Made by a program: the position numbers and the translations under genes. The notes under the pieces were generated by a model, which did not search any database, was not told where the DNA came from, and saw only the letters and a list, made by a program, of their open reading frames with translations. Shown here piece after piece: positions 37,513 through 46,757 of a DNA stretch of 64,000 nt (its first letter is position 1; each line of letters starts with the position of its first letter). Source of the stretch: Maritimibacter fusiformis (GTDB lineage Bacteria; Pseudomonadota; Alphaproteobacteria; Rhodobacterales; Rhodobacteraceae); the NCBI RefSeq assembly GCF_008086115.1, contig NZ_VSIY01000005.1:62001-126000 (forward strand). Direction: 5' to 3'.

Positions 37513-38483
37513 CAGCCCTGCCTCAGAACGCGGGTGATCTCGGCCAGAACCGCCACGGCGATCTCGGCGGGAGATTTCGCGCCGATGTTCAGCCCGACCG
37601 GGGCGTGAATGCGCGCCAGCTGCGCCTCGGAACAGCCGCGCCCGGCCAGCCGCTCCAGGCGTTTTGCATGGGTGCGGGTCGAGCCGAGACAGCCCAGGTA
37701 GAACACGTCCGAGGCCAGCGCCGCCTCGATCGCGGGGTCGTCGATCTTGGGGTCGTGGCTCAGCGTGACCACGGCGGTGCGTGCATCGAGGCCAAAATCG
37801 GGCAGGACATCGTCGGGATAATCCTCGCGGATATCCTCGCCGGGAAAGCGGTGTTCGGCGGCAAAGGCGCCGCGCGGGTCGATGATCAGGGGGTCATATC
37901 CCGCCATCCGCGCCATCGGCACCAGCGACTGGGCGATATGCACCGCCCCGACCACCACCATGCGAAGCGGCGGGTTGTGCACCGCGACGAAGGTTTCACC
38001 ATCATCCTCGACCCCCGAGCGGTCGGCGCGAAACCGGTCCGGGAACTCCGCGACCCCGGCCAGCCGCCGCTCCCATGCGGCAAGGTTGACCACGTAGGCC
38101 ACCGGCCGGCGCGCGGCACGCGCCGCGACCAGGTCGGCCAGCATCGCCTCGGGCATCTCGGCGCCGACCGGCTCGACCAGCACCCGGATTGTGCCGCCGC
38201 AGGCCAGCCCGACGGCAAAGGCGCTGTCATCGGACACTCCAAAGGTCAAAAGCCGCGAACCGCCCGCCGCCAACGCCTCCTGCGCCTCCAGAACCACCGC
38301 CCCCTCGACGCAGCCGCCGGAAACCGAGCCCTCGATCTCGCCCGCGCCCGAAACCACCAACTGGCTGCCCACCGGACGCGGTGCCGACCCCCAGGTCTCG
38401 ACCACCGTTGCCAGAACCGCGCCGCGCCCGTCCCGGTGCCACGCAAGCGCCAGTGCGGGAATGTCGTCGAATGCCTCTGCCAT
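37512..38483 (-). CDS. XdhC/CoxF-family molybdenum-cofactor insertion protein
   Basis: A 323-residue protein. The N-terminal XdhC/CoxI domain shows LATVVETWGSAPRPVGSQL and EGSVSGGCVEGAVV. The C-terminal Rossmann-like domain has VVVGAVHIAQSLVPMA and ends with APVGLNIGAKSPAEIAVAVL. XdhC binds the sulfurated cofactor and inserts it into xanthine-dehydrogenase-type enzymes; here the client should be CoxL. The start at 38483 follows GGGAGGA. Just upstream is a copy of the TTTCATCTTGGC repeat that separates it from coxE. Confidence 0.93.
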   Translation of the reverse strand: MAEAFDDIPALALAWHRDGRGAVLATVVETWGSAPRPVGSQLVVSGAGEIEGSVSGGCVEGAVVLEAQEALAAGGSRLLTFGVSDDSAFAVGLACGGTIRVLVEPVGAEMPEAMLADLVAARAARRPVAYVVNLAAWERRLAGVAEFPDRFRADRSGVEDDGETFVAVHNPPLRMVVVGAVHIAQSLVPMARMAGYDPLIIDPRGAFAAEHRFPGEDIREDYPDDVLPDFGLDARTAVVTLSHDPKIDDPAIEAALASDVFYLGCLGSTRTHAKRLERLAGRGCSEAQLARIHAPVGLNIGAKSPAEIAVAVLAEITRVLRQG

Positions 38484-38537
38484 CTGATCCTCCCTCCCGA
38501 AATGGTGGCACCGCCGCGCGCGCTCCGCAAGCCGCCC

Positions 38538-38611
38538 TTTCATCTTGGCACACGTACTCCGGGGGTCGTGCGGTTTGCCTGCAAACCGCGCGTTCGGGGG
38601 CAGCGCCCCCG
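38538..38611 (+). repeat. Intergenic repeat, copy C, with two hairpins
   Basis: The core TTTCATCTTGGCACACGTAC, then TCCGGGGGTC, begins at 38538. It is followed by two perfect stem-loops: GCGGTTTGC/GCAAACCGC (38570-38589) and CGGGGGC/GCCCCCG (38595-38611). It fills the space between xdhC and the end of coxE. Read on the minus strand, the second hairpin lies just after the coxE stop and could act as a partial terminator inside the operon. Confidence 0.72.
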
Positions 38612-38619
38612 GCTCTGCC

Positions 38620-39867
38620 TCAGACCAGCGCCATCAGCCGCGCCTTGTCGCCGGGGTCGTCTGGGCGCGCGATCGCCCGCGCCAGGTCTTCCAGCGCCGC
38701 GATATTGTGCCCGGCGCGCAGCGCATCCACATGCGGCAGCATCGCGCGGATACCGGCGGCCCGGGGCGCGAAGCCTTCCCAGCGCAACAGCGGGTTCAAC
38801 CAGATCAGATGCCGCGACGACAGGTGCAGGCGTTCCATCTCGCGCCCCAGCACGCCTGCGTCGTCACGATCCAGGCCGTCGGTGATCACCAGAACCACCG
38901 CTCCCTGCCCCATGACCCGGCGCGACCAGTCGCGGTTGAAGGCGTGCAGGCAGGCCCCGATCCTTGTGCCGCCCTCCCAATCCTGCGCCTCGGCCCCGGC
39001 GGCGGCCAGCGCCGCGTCGACGTCGCGGGTGGCCAGATGCCGGGTGATGTTGGTCAGCCGTGTTCCGAAGGTGAAGCCGTGCACCCTTGCCCAGCCCGCC
39101 CCCTTCTGGTTGGCAATACTGTGCAGGAAATGCAGCACCATCCGGCTGTAGGCCGACATCGAGCCGGATATGTCGCACAGCACCACCAGGTTCGGCCAGC
39201 GCGTGCGGCGGTTGCGGGTGGCCAGGTCGCGAATCTCGCCGCCCTGGCGCATCGCGGCGCGCATGGTGCCGCGCCAGTCGGGCAGTTTGCCATGCCGGGC
39301 CATGATCGTGCGACGGCTGGCGAGCGGTTTGACCGGCAGGGTCAACCGGGCCAGCATCCGCTTGGCCTCGGCGATCTCGGCCAGCGACATCTGCTCGAAA
39401 TCGAGGCGGCGCAGCCGTTCCTCGCGCGACATGGTCAGGGTGGCGTCGACCTCGATCTCGGTCTCGCCGCCGTCCTCGCCAAGCTCCGGCAGGTCGCGCG
39501 CGACACCGTCGAGCAGGGCCTCGGCGGCGCGTTTGGCACCCGCATCCGCGGCGCGTTCCTCCTGCACCCCGCGCAGCGCCGGCAGCATCATCGCCATCAT
39601 CTGCTCGACATAGCGCGGATCGCGCCAGAACAGGCGAAACACCTGGTGAAACACCCGCCGCTCCTCGGGGCGCGAGACAAAAACCGCGTGCAGCGTCCAG
39701 TAGAAATCGGCGCGCTCGGTAAACCCGGTGGCGGCGACTGCGCGGGCCGCGTCGATCACCTTGCCCGGCCCGGCCTTCAACCCTGCGGCGCGCAGGGCGC
39801 GGGCGAAATGGGTGAGGTTCGCGGTCAGGCGCGGGTTTTCGGGCAGGTCGAGGTCGGGCAGGCTCAT
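38620..39867 (-). CDS. coxE: CoxE-like von Willebrand factor A protein
   Basis: A 415-residue protein with a C-terminal VWA domain. The metal-ion-dependent adhesion site is DISGSMS starting at Asp232, with later GGTRIGACL and TDGLDRDD segments. The N-terminal half is the CoxE-specific region (TANLTHFARALRAAGL). In CO dehydrogenase biogenesis, CoxE works with the AAA+ protein CoxD in building the active-site metal cluster; here it probably matures the form II hydroxylase. It overlaps the coxD stop by ATGA. Confidence 0.92.
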   Translation of the reverse strand: MSLPDLDLPENPRLTANLTHFARALRAAGLKAGPGKVIDAARAVAATGFTERADFYWTLHAVFVSRPEERRVFHQVFRLFWRDPRYVEQMMAMMLPALRGVQEERAADAGAKRAAEALLDGVARDLPELGEDGGETEIEVDATLTMSREERLRRLDFEQMSLAEIAEAKRMLARLTLPVKPLASRRTIMARHGKLPDWRGTMRAAMRQGGEIRDLATRNRRTRWPNLVVLCDISGSMSAYSRMVLHFLHSIANQKGAGWARVHGFTFGTRLTNITRHLATRDVDAALAAAGAEAQDWEGGTRIGACLHAFNRDWSRRVMGQGAVVLVITDGLDRDDAGVLGREMERLHLSSRHLIWLNPLLRWEGFAPRAAGIRAMLPHVDALRAGHNIAALEDLARAIARPDDPGDKARLMALV

Positions 39868-40778
39868 GGCCGCTCTGCCAGCGCCTTGCGGCTGTCATCG
39901 AGCAGGCGCGCCGCCTCGGAGCCGGCAAGGCGCTGAATGTCGTCCTGGTATTTCAGGATCGCGCCGATGGTGTCGGCGATCACCTCGGGGCTGAGCGCGA
40001 TCACGTCGAGCGCGAGCAGGCACTTGGCCCAGTCGATGGTTTCGGCCACGCCCGGTTTCTTGAACAGGTCCTCGGTGCGCAGGCGCTGCACGAAGGCGAC
40101 GATCTCGCGCGACAGGGTCTGCGAGGCCTCGGGGGCGCGGGCGGCAAGGATCTGCATCTCGCGGTCGAAATCGGGGTAGTCGACCCAGTGGTAGAGGCAG
40201 CGCCGTTTCAGGGCGTCATGCACCTCGCGGGTGCGGTTCGAGGTCAGGATCACGATCGGCGGCTCAGGCGCGCGGATCGTGCCAAGTTCGGGGATCGTGA
40301 CCTGGAAATCCGACAGCGCCTCCAACAGGAAGGCCTCGAACGGCTCATCGGTGCGGTCAAGCTCGTCGATCAGCAGCACCGGCGGCCCGCCCGGCTGCGG
40401 TGACATCGCCTCGAGCAGCGGGCGGCGAATCAGGAAACGGTCCGAGAACAACTCGTCGGTCAACGTCTCGCGGTCCGTGCCCTCGGTCACTTCGGCGGTT
40501 CGGATCGCCACCATCTGCGCCGGGAAGTTCCATTCATAGACCGCCGAGGCCGCATCCAGCCCCTCGTAGCATTGCAGCCGGATCAGGCGCCGGTCCAGCC
40601 CCGCGGCCAGTGCCTTGGCGATCTCGGTCTTGCCGACGCCCGCCTCGCCTTCCAGAAACAGCGGCCGGCCGAGTTTCAGCGCGAGGAAGGCCACCGTCGC
40701 CAGCGCGCGGCCGGTGACGTAGTTCTGGTCCGACAAAAGCGTCTCGACCGCCTCGATAGAGCCCGGGATAGCCTGCAT
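39864..40778 (-). CDS. coxD: CoxD-like MoxR-family AAA+ ATPase
   Basis: A 304-residue ATPase. Walker A is GEAGVGKTE (from residue 44), Walker B LLIDELDRTDEPFEAFLLE, sensor 1 VILTSNRTREVHDALKRRC. CoxD is a chaperone-like unfoldase that acts on the apo-hydroxylase during cofactor assembly, together with the VWA partner CoxE encoded immediately downstream. The start at 40778 has GGAGGA upstream. It is the first gene of the operon, so a promoter should lie in the 102-nt gap to the divergent AbrB gene. Confidence 0.93.
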   Translation of the reverse strand: MQAIPGSIEAVETLLSDQNYVTGRALATVAFLALKLGRPLFLEGEAGVGKTEIAKALAAGLDRRLIRLQCYEGLDAASAVYEWNFPAQMVAIRTAEVTEGTDRETLTDELFSDRFLIRRPLLEAMSPQPGGPPVLLIDELDRTDEPFEAFLLEALSDFQVTIPELGTIRAPEPPIVILTSNRTREVHDALKRRCLYHWVDYPDFDREMQILAARAPEASQTLSREIVAFVQRLRTEDLFKKPGVAETIDWAKCLLALDVIALSPEVIADTIGAILKYQDDIQRLAGSEAARLLDDSRKALAERP

Positions 40779-40880
40779 GAATGGTCCTCCGCTTTTGCAT
40801 TTGGGCCATGAGCACCCCGGCAAGGTCAAGCCCCGCTTGCCTTTTTGCGCGGCTCGGGGCATCGCGGAGGCATGGGGCCC

Positions 40881-41906
40881 GTGACCAAGCCACGTCTGAT
40901 CGCAGTTGCCGCCGCCTGCCTGGGCACGGCGGCATTCTGGATTGCGGGCCTGCCTCTGCCGCTTTTGCTGGGGCCGATGACCGGATGCCTGGTGGCGGCG
41001 CTGATCGGCCTGCCGATGCAGGGGGTGGGCGTGATCGGCACGGTGATGCGCACCATCCTGGGCGTGGCGATCGGGGCCAGCATCACGCAGGAGACGCTGG
41101 CGGCGCTTGTCGAGTATCTGCCGACCCTGATCCTGATCCCGCCCTTCGTCGCCGCCGTGGGCGCGGCGGGATACCCCTACCTCAGACGGGTGGCCGGGCT
41201 GGACGCGCCGACCGCGTTCTATGCGGCGATGCCGGGCGGGCTTCAGGATATGTTGCTGTTCGGCGAAGAGGCGGGCGGCGATCCGCGCGCCCTGTCGCTG
41301 ATCCACGCGACCCGTATCCTGGTGATCGTGTTCGTCGCGCCCTTCCTGATCGCCTGGGCCTATGGCATCGACCTGACCGCCGCACCGGGCGTGTCCGCAG
41401 TCGATGTGCCGCTTGGCCAGATCGCGCTGATGATCGTGGCCGGGCTGGTCGGCTGGTGGGCGGCGGCCCGGGTGCGCCTGTTCGGCGCCTCGATCCTCGG
41501 GCCGATGATCCTGACGGCGGCGCTGTCGCTGGCCGGAGTGATCGACCAGCGCCCGCCCGCCGAGATGATCTGGGCGGCGCAGTTCTTCATCGGGCTGGGG
41601 GTGGGCGCGAAATATGCCGGCATCACCGGGCGGGAGTTGCGCGATTTCGTCGGCGCCGGGCTGGTCTATGCGGTGATCGCGCTGGCGGTTTCGGGGCTGT
41701 TCGTGTGGGCGGCGGTGTATCTCAGCCCGGCGCATCAGCTTGACGTGCTGCTGTCGTTCCTGCCGGGTGGCCAGGGCGAAATGGTGGTGGTCGCCATCAT
41801 CGCCGGGGCCGATCTGGGCTTTGTCGTCACCCATCACCTGCTCAGGATCGTGATCGTCATCATGCTGTCGCCGCTGGTGGCGCGCCGCCTGATGCGGGGC
41901 GATTGA
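40881..41906 (+). CDS. AbrB-family membrane protein (putative transporter)
   Basis: A 341-residue protein with about ten membrane segments arranged as two similar halves, the mark of the AbrB membrane family (not the DNA-binding AbrB). Each half has a glycine-rich loop: LPLPLLLGPMTGCLVAAL and RLFGASILGPMILTAALSL. The segment FYAAMPGGLQDML and, in the second half, SFLPGGQGEMVVVAI are conserved in this family. Some members regulate or transport small organic acids. The start is uncertain: GTG 40881 has GGAGG 10 nt upstream, while ATG 40872 is only one base from it. Confidence 0.87.
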   Translation: MTKPRLIAVAAACLGTAAFWIAGLPLPLLLGPMTGCLVAALIGLPMQGVGVIGTVMRTILGVAIGASITQETLAALVEYLPTLILIPPFVAAVGAAGYPYLRRVAGLDAPTAFYAAMPGGLQDMLLFGEEAGGDPRALSLIHATRILVIVFVAPFLIAWAYGIDLTAAPGVSAVDVPLGQIALMIVAGLVGWWAAARVRLFGASILGPMILTAALSLAGVIDQRPPAEMIWAAQFFIGLGVGAKYAGITGRELRDFVGAGLVYAVIALAVSGLFVWAAVYLSPAHQLDVLLSFLPGGQGEMVVVAIIAGADLGFVVTHHLLRIVIVIMLSPLVARRLMRGD

Positions 41907-41952
41907 CCTTTTCCGCCGGCTCTGCCCTGATCGCGGCAAAACGGAGAGACCC

Positions 41953-42573
41953 ATGCAGATCGAGCTTTGGCTGGCCTATGTCGCGGCGACAATGGTGGTG
42001 CTGATCATCCCGGGGCCGACGATCCTGCTGGTGCTGTCCTATGCGCTGACCCAGGGCCGCAGGGTCGCGGTCGGGATGGCGCTGGGCGTGGCGCTGGGTG
42101 ACCTGGTGGCGATCACGGCGAGCCTTCTGGGGCTCGGGGCGCTGGTGATGGCGTCTGCCACGCTGTTTTCGGTCCTGAAATGGATCGGCGCGGGATACCT
42201 GATCTATCTCGGGATCAAGCTGCTCCGGGCCGGGCCGGCCCAGATCGACCTGTCCGACCCCGACCCCAAGCCGGTGCGCCAGATCTTCACGCACGCCGCG
42301 ATCGTGACCGCCACCAATCCCAAAAGCATCGCCTTTTTCGTGGCTTTCGTGCCGCAGTTCATCCGGCCCGAAGCCGCCCTGGCGCCGCAATTCACGTTGC
42401 TGATCGCGACCTTCGTCACACTCGGCACGCTCAATGCGCTGGCCTATGCGCTGCTCGCCGACCGCCTGCGCCGCCGCATCCGCAAACCGGCCGTCCTGAC
42501 CTGGCTGAACCGGTTGGGCGGCGGGGTTTTGGTGACGATGGGGGCGCTGACGGCTACACTGGGGCGGTCATAA
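41953..42573 (+). CDS. LysE/RhtB-family amino acid exporter
   Basis: A 206-residue inner-membrane exporter with six hydrophobic segments. The family motif PGPTILLVLSYALTQGRRVAVG follows the first segment, then GVALGDLV and the TNPKSIAFFVAFVPQFI segment. Members export lysine, homoserine, threonine or similar amino acids; the substrate is not predictable. It begins 46 nt after the AbrB-family gene and is probably in the same transcript. Confidence 0.92.
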   Translation: MQIELWLAYVAATMVVLIIPGPTILLVLSYALTQGRRVAVGMALGVALGDLVAITASLLGLGALVMASATLFSVLKWIGAGYLIYLGIKLLRAGPAQIDLSDPDPKPVRQIFTHAAIVTATNPKSIAFFVAFVPQFIRPEAALAPQFTLLIATFVTLGTLNALAYALLADRLRRRIRKPAVLTWLNRLGGGVLVTMGALTATLGRS

Positions 42574-42720
42574 GCCTCGAATGCGCCGGAAACATTGACG
42601 GATTCCCCCGGATCGGTTCATACTATCCACAGAATTCGGCGTCAGACCGATGATATCCGGGCGGAACCAGGCAGGCGGTGACATGACCTCACTTCGATCC
42701 TTTGTGGCAGGGGCGCACCG

Positions 42721-43743
42721 ATGCGCATAACGGCTGTCACCTGCGTGAAGAACGAAGGTCCGTTCCTGGTCGAGTGGATCGCCTTCAACCGCGTCATCGG
42801 CGTCACCGATTTTCTATTCTATTCAAACGATTGCACCGATGGCACCGACCGGAGTCTGGACCGGCTGGCCGACCTGGGCACGGTCACGCACCTGCCCAAC
42901 CCCGCCCAGGGGCGCAACTACCAGATGGAGGCGCTGAAAGACGCCAAACGGCATGCGGTGGTGAGCGGGGCCGACTGGATCTGGATCGCGGATGTCGACG
43001 AGTTTCTGAACATCCATACGGGCCGCGGCACGATCCCCGATCTGATCGGGGCCTGTGGCGATCCGCAGGCTATCTCTGTCACGTTCCAGTTCTTCGCCAA
43101 TGCCGGGATCGAGCGGTTCGAGGACCGGCCGGTGATCGAGCAATTCACCCGCTCGCACAATCCCGACATCTGGTGCGCCGAAACCGCGCAGGAGGTCAAG
43201 ACACTGATCCGTCAAGATTTTCCGGTGAAGTATTACGGCGCCCACCGCCCCTTCATGCGCGACGGGCTGGCCAAGAAGGACCGACCGACCTGGACCGATG
43301 GAAGCGGGCGTCCGGTGCCGTGGAAGTTCCGCACCGCCGCCAACAAACGCCGCATCCGCAAGTTTCCGGCCAAGGGCGCGCGCGACTTCGCCACGCTGAA
43401 CCACTACGCGCTGCGCTCGCTCGACAGCTACCTGGTCAAAAACGACCGCGGCGATGTGAACCGCGAAAACCGTGCCTTTGACGACACCTATTGGCGCGAG
43501 CGCAACGATGACGGGTTCGAGGACCGCACGATCCAGCGTTACCTGCCCCGGCTCAAGGCCGAGATGAAGCGGCTGTTGGCCGACAAGACGCTGGCCGCGC
43601 TGCATGACGAGGCGGTGGCGGCGCATCGCGCGACCCGCGACCGGCTGATCACCGACCCGTCCTATGCCACGCTGCGCGAACGCCTGCTGTCCGCCCCGCG
43701 CGAAAGCCCCGCCGAGCTTGAATTGATGGACCTTATATCGTGA
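42721..43743 (+). CDS. Glycosyltransferase (family 2/92-like) 1 of the glycan cluster
   Basis: A 340-residue glycosyltransferase of the Glyco_tranf_2_4 type. The N-terminus VTCVKNEGPFLVEWIAFNR is the nucleotide-sugar fold, the metal-binding DxD is Asp91-Val-Asp93 in DVDEF, and the later ATLNHYALRSLDSYLVKNDRG is the conserved acceptor-side segment. No membrane segment or signal, so it is cytoplasmic. The 147-nt upstream gap contains a possible -35 (TTGACG, 42595-42600), but no convincing -10 at proper spacing. First gene of five; related domains recur in the third and fifth genes. Confidence 0.88.
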   Translation: MRITAVTCVKNEGPFLVEWIAFNRVIGVTDFLFYSNDCTDGTDRSLDRLADLGTVTHLPNPAQGRNYQMEALKDAKRHAVVSGADWIWIADVDEFLNIHTGRGTIPDLIGACGDPQAISVTFQFFANAGIERFEDRPVIEQFTRSHNPDIWCAETAQEVKTLIRQDFPVKYYGAHRPFMRDGLAKKDRPTWTDGSGRPVPWKFRTAANKRRIRKFPAKGARDFATLNHYALRSLDSYLVKNDRGDVNRENRAFDDTYWRERNDDGFEDRTIQRYLPRLKAEMKRLLADKTLAALHDEAVAAHRATRDRLITDPSYATLRERLLSAPRESPAELELMDLIS

Positions 43744-43749
43744 TATTTC

Positions 43750-44388
43750 ATGCCGATACCTGATGATCTTAAAGTGATCAACCTGGGCCTGCCCAAGTCC
43801 GGCACCACCACGCTCAGCGAGGCGCTGGAACATGCCGGGATGCGCGTGGCCGACTGGAAGATCCGCCCAAGCCAAAGCGAGAAGATGCGCGGTTTTGTCG
43901 GCAAGCTGATGTACCAGGGCTATTACGACTGCGGCGACCCACTCTATCATTTCGACGAATTCAACGCCTTCACCGAGATCTCGATCGTGCGCGACGGCAA
44001 GAACATGTGGCCGCAGACCGATTGGGCACTGCTGTCCGCGATCCGCGCGCGCCATCCGGGCGTCAGGTTCCTCCTGTCGCACCGCGACCCGGTGAAACAC
44101 GCCGATTCGATGCGCCGCTGGTCAAATCTGGGCACACGGCGCTTGCCGATGAAGGCCGTTCCCGGTCTGCCCGAGGGCTTCGGCTACAAGCCGGGCGAGC
44201 TGGAGCGCTGGATCGAGGGACACACCACCTTTTGCCGCCACGTCTTTGCGGGAGCGTCCGATTTCTTGGAGTATGACATCGAGGACCCCGAAGCGCCGAA
44301 GAAGATCGCGACCTATCTCGGCATCGACCTGCCGTGGTGGGGAACGGCGAACCGAAACGAAGAGCGCCCCGAAGGCACGCCCGCCTGA
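43750..44388 (+). CDS. Sulfotransferase-family protein of the glycan cluster
   Basis: A 212-residue protein. The 5'-phosphosulfate loop is GLPKSGTTTLSEAL (from residue 13), the clear P-loop-like signature of PAPS-dependent sulfotransferases. The second PAPS contact is probably in FLLSHRDPVKHADSMRRW. It lacks membrane segments. It would move a sulfuryl group from PAPS to a hydroxyl, most likely on a sugar given its neighbours, though protein or lipid acceptors cannot be excluded. Its stop TGA shares one base with the ATG of the next gene. Confidence 0.85.
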   Translation: MPIPDDLKVINLGLPKSGTTTLSEALEHAGMRVADWKIRPSQSEKMRGFVGKLMYQGYYDCGDPLYHFDEFNAFTEISIVRDGKNMWPQTDWALLSAIRARHPGVRFLLSHRDPVKHADSMRRWSNLGTRRLPMKAVPGLPEGFGYKPGELERWIEGHTTFCRHVFAGASDFLEYDIEDPEAPKKIATYLGIDLPWWGTANRNEERPEGTPA

Positions 44389-46739
44389 TGCGGATCGTCG
44401 TGCATATCGGCCTGCCCCATTGCGGGGCCGAGGCGCTGCAGGCAGTACTGAACGACAAGCGCGGGCGGCTGTCGCAGCAAGGCGTGCTCTATTCCGGCGC
44501 GCTCGGGCGCAAGAATCACACCCGGCTTTACATGGCGGTGTCGGACCCCGGCCATGTCGACCCGCTGCGCGCCGCGCGCGGTTTCGCGGCCCCGCCGGCG
44601 CAAGAGCGGCTCAGGCGGATGGTGGCGCAGGACCTGGCGGCAGAGGTGGCGCGCGAGATGCCGTCGGTGCTGCTGCTGTCGGCCAGCCAGCTTGCGACCC
44701 TGCCGAACCGGGCCGAACTGGTGCGGCTCAGGACGTTGCTGAGCCCGATCTCGGACGACATCACCATCCTCGCCCATCTCGACGAACAGGCGCGGGTGAT
44801 GCTGCGCCACTATGCCGATGCGCTGGAAAACGGCAGAACCGCACCCTTGTCGCGCGAGATCGAGGCGGCGGCGTCCCCGGACTGGCGGAAGGCAGCACTG
44901 GCCGACTGGGACCGCGTCGCCCCTGCCCTGAACGACATGCCCGAGATCCAGGCGATGCCGCACTGGCTGGACTATGCCGCGCTGACGCGACTTTGGGGCG
45001 ATGTGTTCGGGGCGGACAAGGTGGTGCTGCGCCCCTATCGGCCCGAGGTGTTCCACGGCGCCGGGGTGGTCGACGAACTGCGCGAAATGCTGGGGCTGGA
45101 CGCATCCATCGGCAAGGCCGAACCAGCCGCCATGCCCGCCGCGCCGTCGGATGAGACCCTGGCCCGCCAGCGCGCCTTGAACGAGATCTTCACCAAACTG
45201 CTGGCAAAGAGCCGGGTGATCCCGCGCCCGTTGTGGAAACGGCTGATGAGCGAGGTCGCGGTGCCGGGCGACCCGATCCGCCCGGGCCGCCTGTCGGACC
45301 TGTCCAAACGCTTCGAGGCGGAAAACCGGAGGCTCACCAAGGCGCATCCGTCGCTCGGGCCGGCCACCCTGAAACGCGACAGGGCGCTGAAAAATTGGCA
45401 GGAACCCCTGCCCGGCGGCGGCTTTCGCGCCACGCAATATGCCGCCGCCTTTCTGCCCCGGATCGAGGCCGCGACCCGCGCGGCCAAGGAGGCCCCTGAC
45501 GAGGCCGCTCCTACCCCGACCGCGAAACCGGCGCGCAGCAACGGCCATGCCGTCCTGACGCCAAGCGCCGAGGCGATCCTGTCGGACCGCGCCAAGGAGA
45601 ACTTTCACCACCTGCACGGCGGACGCTTCGCACCCCACAACCGGCTTGGCCATGTCAACGAGGAGGAACTGGCCGCCGCCTTCACCGAGGTGCCCGTGCG
45701 CACGCTGCCCGAAGGCCGCTCCGGCAATGTCATCGTCGGCTGCATGAAGGACGAGGCGCCCTATATCCTCGAGTGGATCGCCTACCACCGGATGATCGGG
45801 GTCGACAATTTCCTGATCTACACCAACGGCTGCTCGGACGGCACCGATGCGCTGCTCGACCGCTTGCAGGCGCTGGGGATCGTCCAGCATCGCGACAACG
45901 ACGACTGGAAAGGCAACTCGCCGCAGCAGCACGCGCTGAACAAGTCGCTCAAGGAACCCCTGATCCAGAACGCCGACTGGGTGATCCACATCGACGTGGA
46001 CGAGTTCATCAACGTCCGCTGCGGCAACGGCAGGCTGGACGATTTTTTCGAGCGCGTGCCGGATGCGACCAACGTGGCGATGACCTGGCGGCTGTTCGGC
46101 CACAACGGCGTCACCCGATTTGCCGACGACCTGGTGATCGACCAGTTCGACATGGCCGCGCCGAAGTATTGCCCCAAGCCGCATACCGCCTGGGGCTTCA
46201 AGACGATGACGAAGAACACCGGCGCCTATGAAAAGCTGTCGTGCCATCGCCCCAACAAGCTGCGTGATGAGCACGCGCCCAAGGTGCGCTGGGTCAACGG
46301 CTCGGGCCTGCCGATGTCTGAGGCCTATCACGAAAAAGGCTGGCGCTCGGACCTCAAGACCATCGGCTATGACCTTCTGCAACTCAACCACTACGCGCTG
46401 CGTTCGGCCGAAAGCTTCCTGATCAAGCGCCAGCGCGGTCGCGCCCTGCACGTCGACCGGTCGATCGGTCTGAACTACTGGGTCCGGATGGATTGGAGCG
46501 GCAACCGCGACATCACCATCAAGCGCAACATCCCGCGGGTCAGGGCCGAACTGGCGCGCCTGATGGCCGATGCCGAGGTCGCCCGCCTGCACGACGCCGG
46601 CGTTTCCTGGCACCGGGACAAACTGCGGGAACTGCACGGGGTGCCCGAATTCGAAGAGCTTTACACACAGGCGCTTGCCACCGACCTGACCGAGCTGGAG
46701 CGTGTCGCCTTCGCGCTGGCGCTCGACATGGAAAACTGA
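44388..46739 (+). CDS. Fusion protein: sulfotransferase-like domain plus glycosyltransferase
   Basis: A 783-residue protein. Residues 1 to about 245 look like a sulfotransferase (VVHIGLPHCGAEALQAVL at the start), but the loop reads GLPHCGAE where active enzymes have GxPKxGTT, so PAPS binding is doubtful. A middle segment of about 200 residues, basic and Ala/Pro-rich near its end, has no family I recognise. From about residue 446 (GNVIVGCMKDEAPYILEWIA) to the end is a glycosyltransferase like its neighbours, with the metal site Asp536-Val-Asp538. The start shares one base with the previous stop. This is the longest protein of the cluster. Confidence 0.85.
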   Translation: MRIVVHIGLPHCGAEALQAVLNDKRGRLSQQGVLYSGALGRKNHTRLYMAVSDPGHVDPLRAARGFAAPPAQERLRRMVAQDLAAEVAREMPSVLLLSASQLATLPNRAELVRLRTLLSPISDDITILAHLDEQARVMLRHYADALENGRTAPLSREIEAAASPDWRKAALADWDRVAPALNDMPEIQAMPHWLDYAALTRLWGDVFGADKVVLRPYRPEVFHGAGVVDELREMLGLDASIGKAEPAAMPAAPSDETLARQRALNEIFTKLLAKSRVIPRPLWKRLMSEVAVPGDPIRPGRLSDLSKRFEAENRRLTKAHPSLGPATLKRDRALKNWQEPLPGGGFRATQYAAAFLPRIEAATRAAKEAPDEAAPTPTAKPARSNGHAVLTPSAEAILSDRAKENFHHLHGGRFAPHNRLGHVNEEELAAAFTEVPVRTLPEGRSGNVIVGCMKDEAPYILEWIAYHRMIGVDNFLIYTNGCSDGTDALLDRLQALGIVQHRDNDDWKGNSPQQHALNKSLKEPLIQNADWVIHIDVDEFINVRCGNGRLDDFFERVPDATNVAMTWRLFGHNGVTRFADDLVIDQFDMAAPKYCPKPHTAWGFKTMTKNTGAYEKLSCHRPNKLRDEHAPKVRWVNGSGLPMSEAYHEKGWRSDLKTIGYDLLQLNHYALRSAESFLIKRQRGRALHVDRSIGLNYWVRMDWSGNRDITIKRNIPRVRAELARLMADAEVARLHDAGVSWHRDKLRELHGVPEFEELYTQALATDLTELERVAFALALDMEN

Positions 46740-46757
46740 GCCGAAAGGAGGCACGCG

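Noticed and set aside
42595..42626. Sigma-70 promoter (TTGACG and TACTAT) before the glycan cluster
   Set aside because: The spacer would be 20 nt, too long; no better -10 at 16-18 nt.
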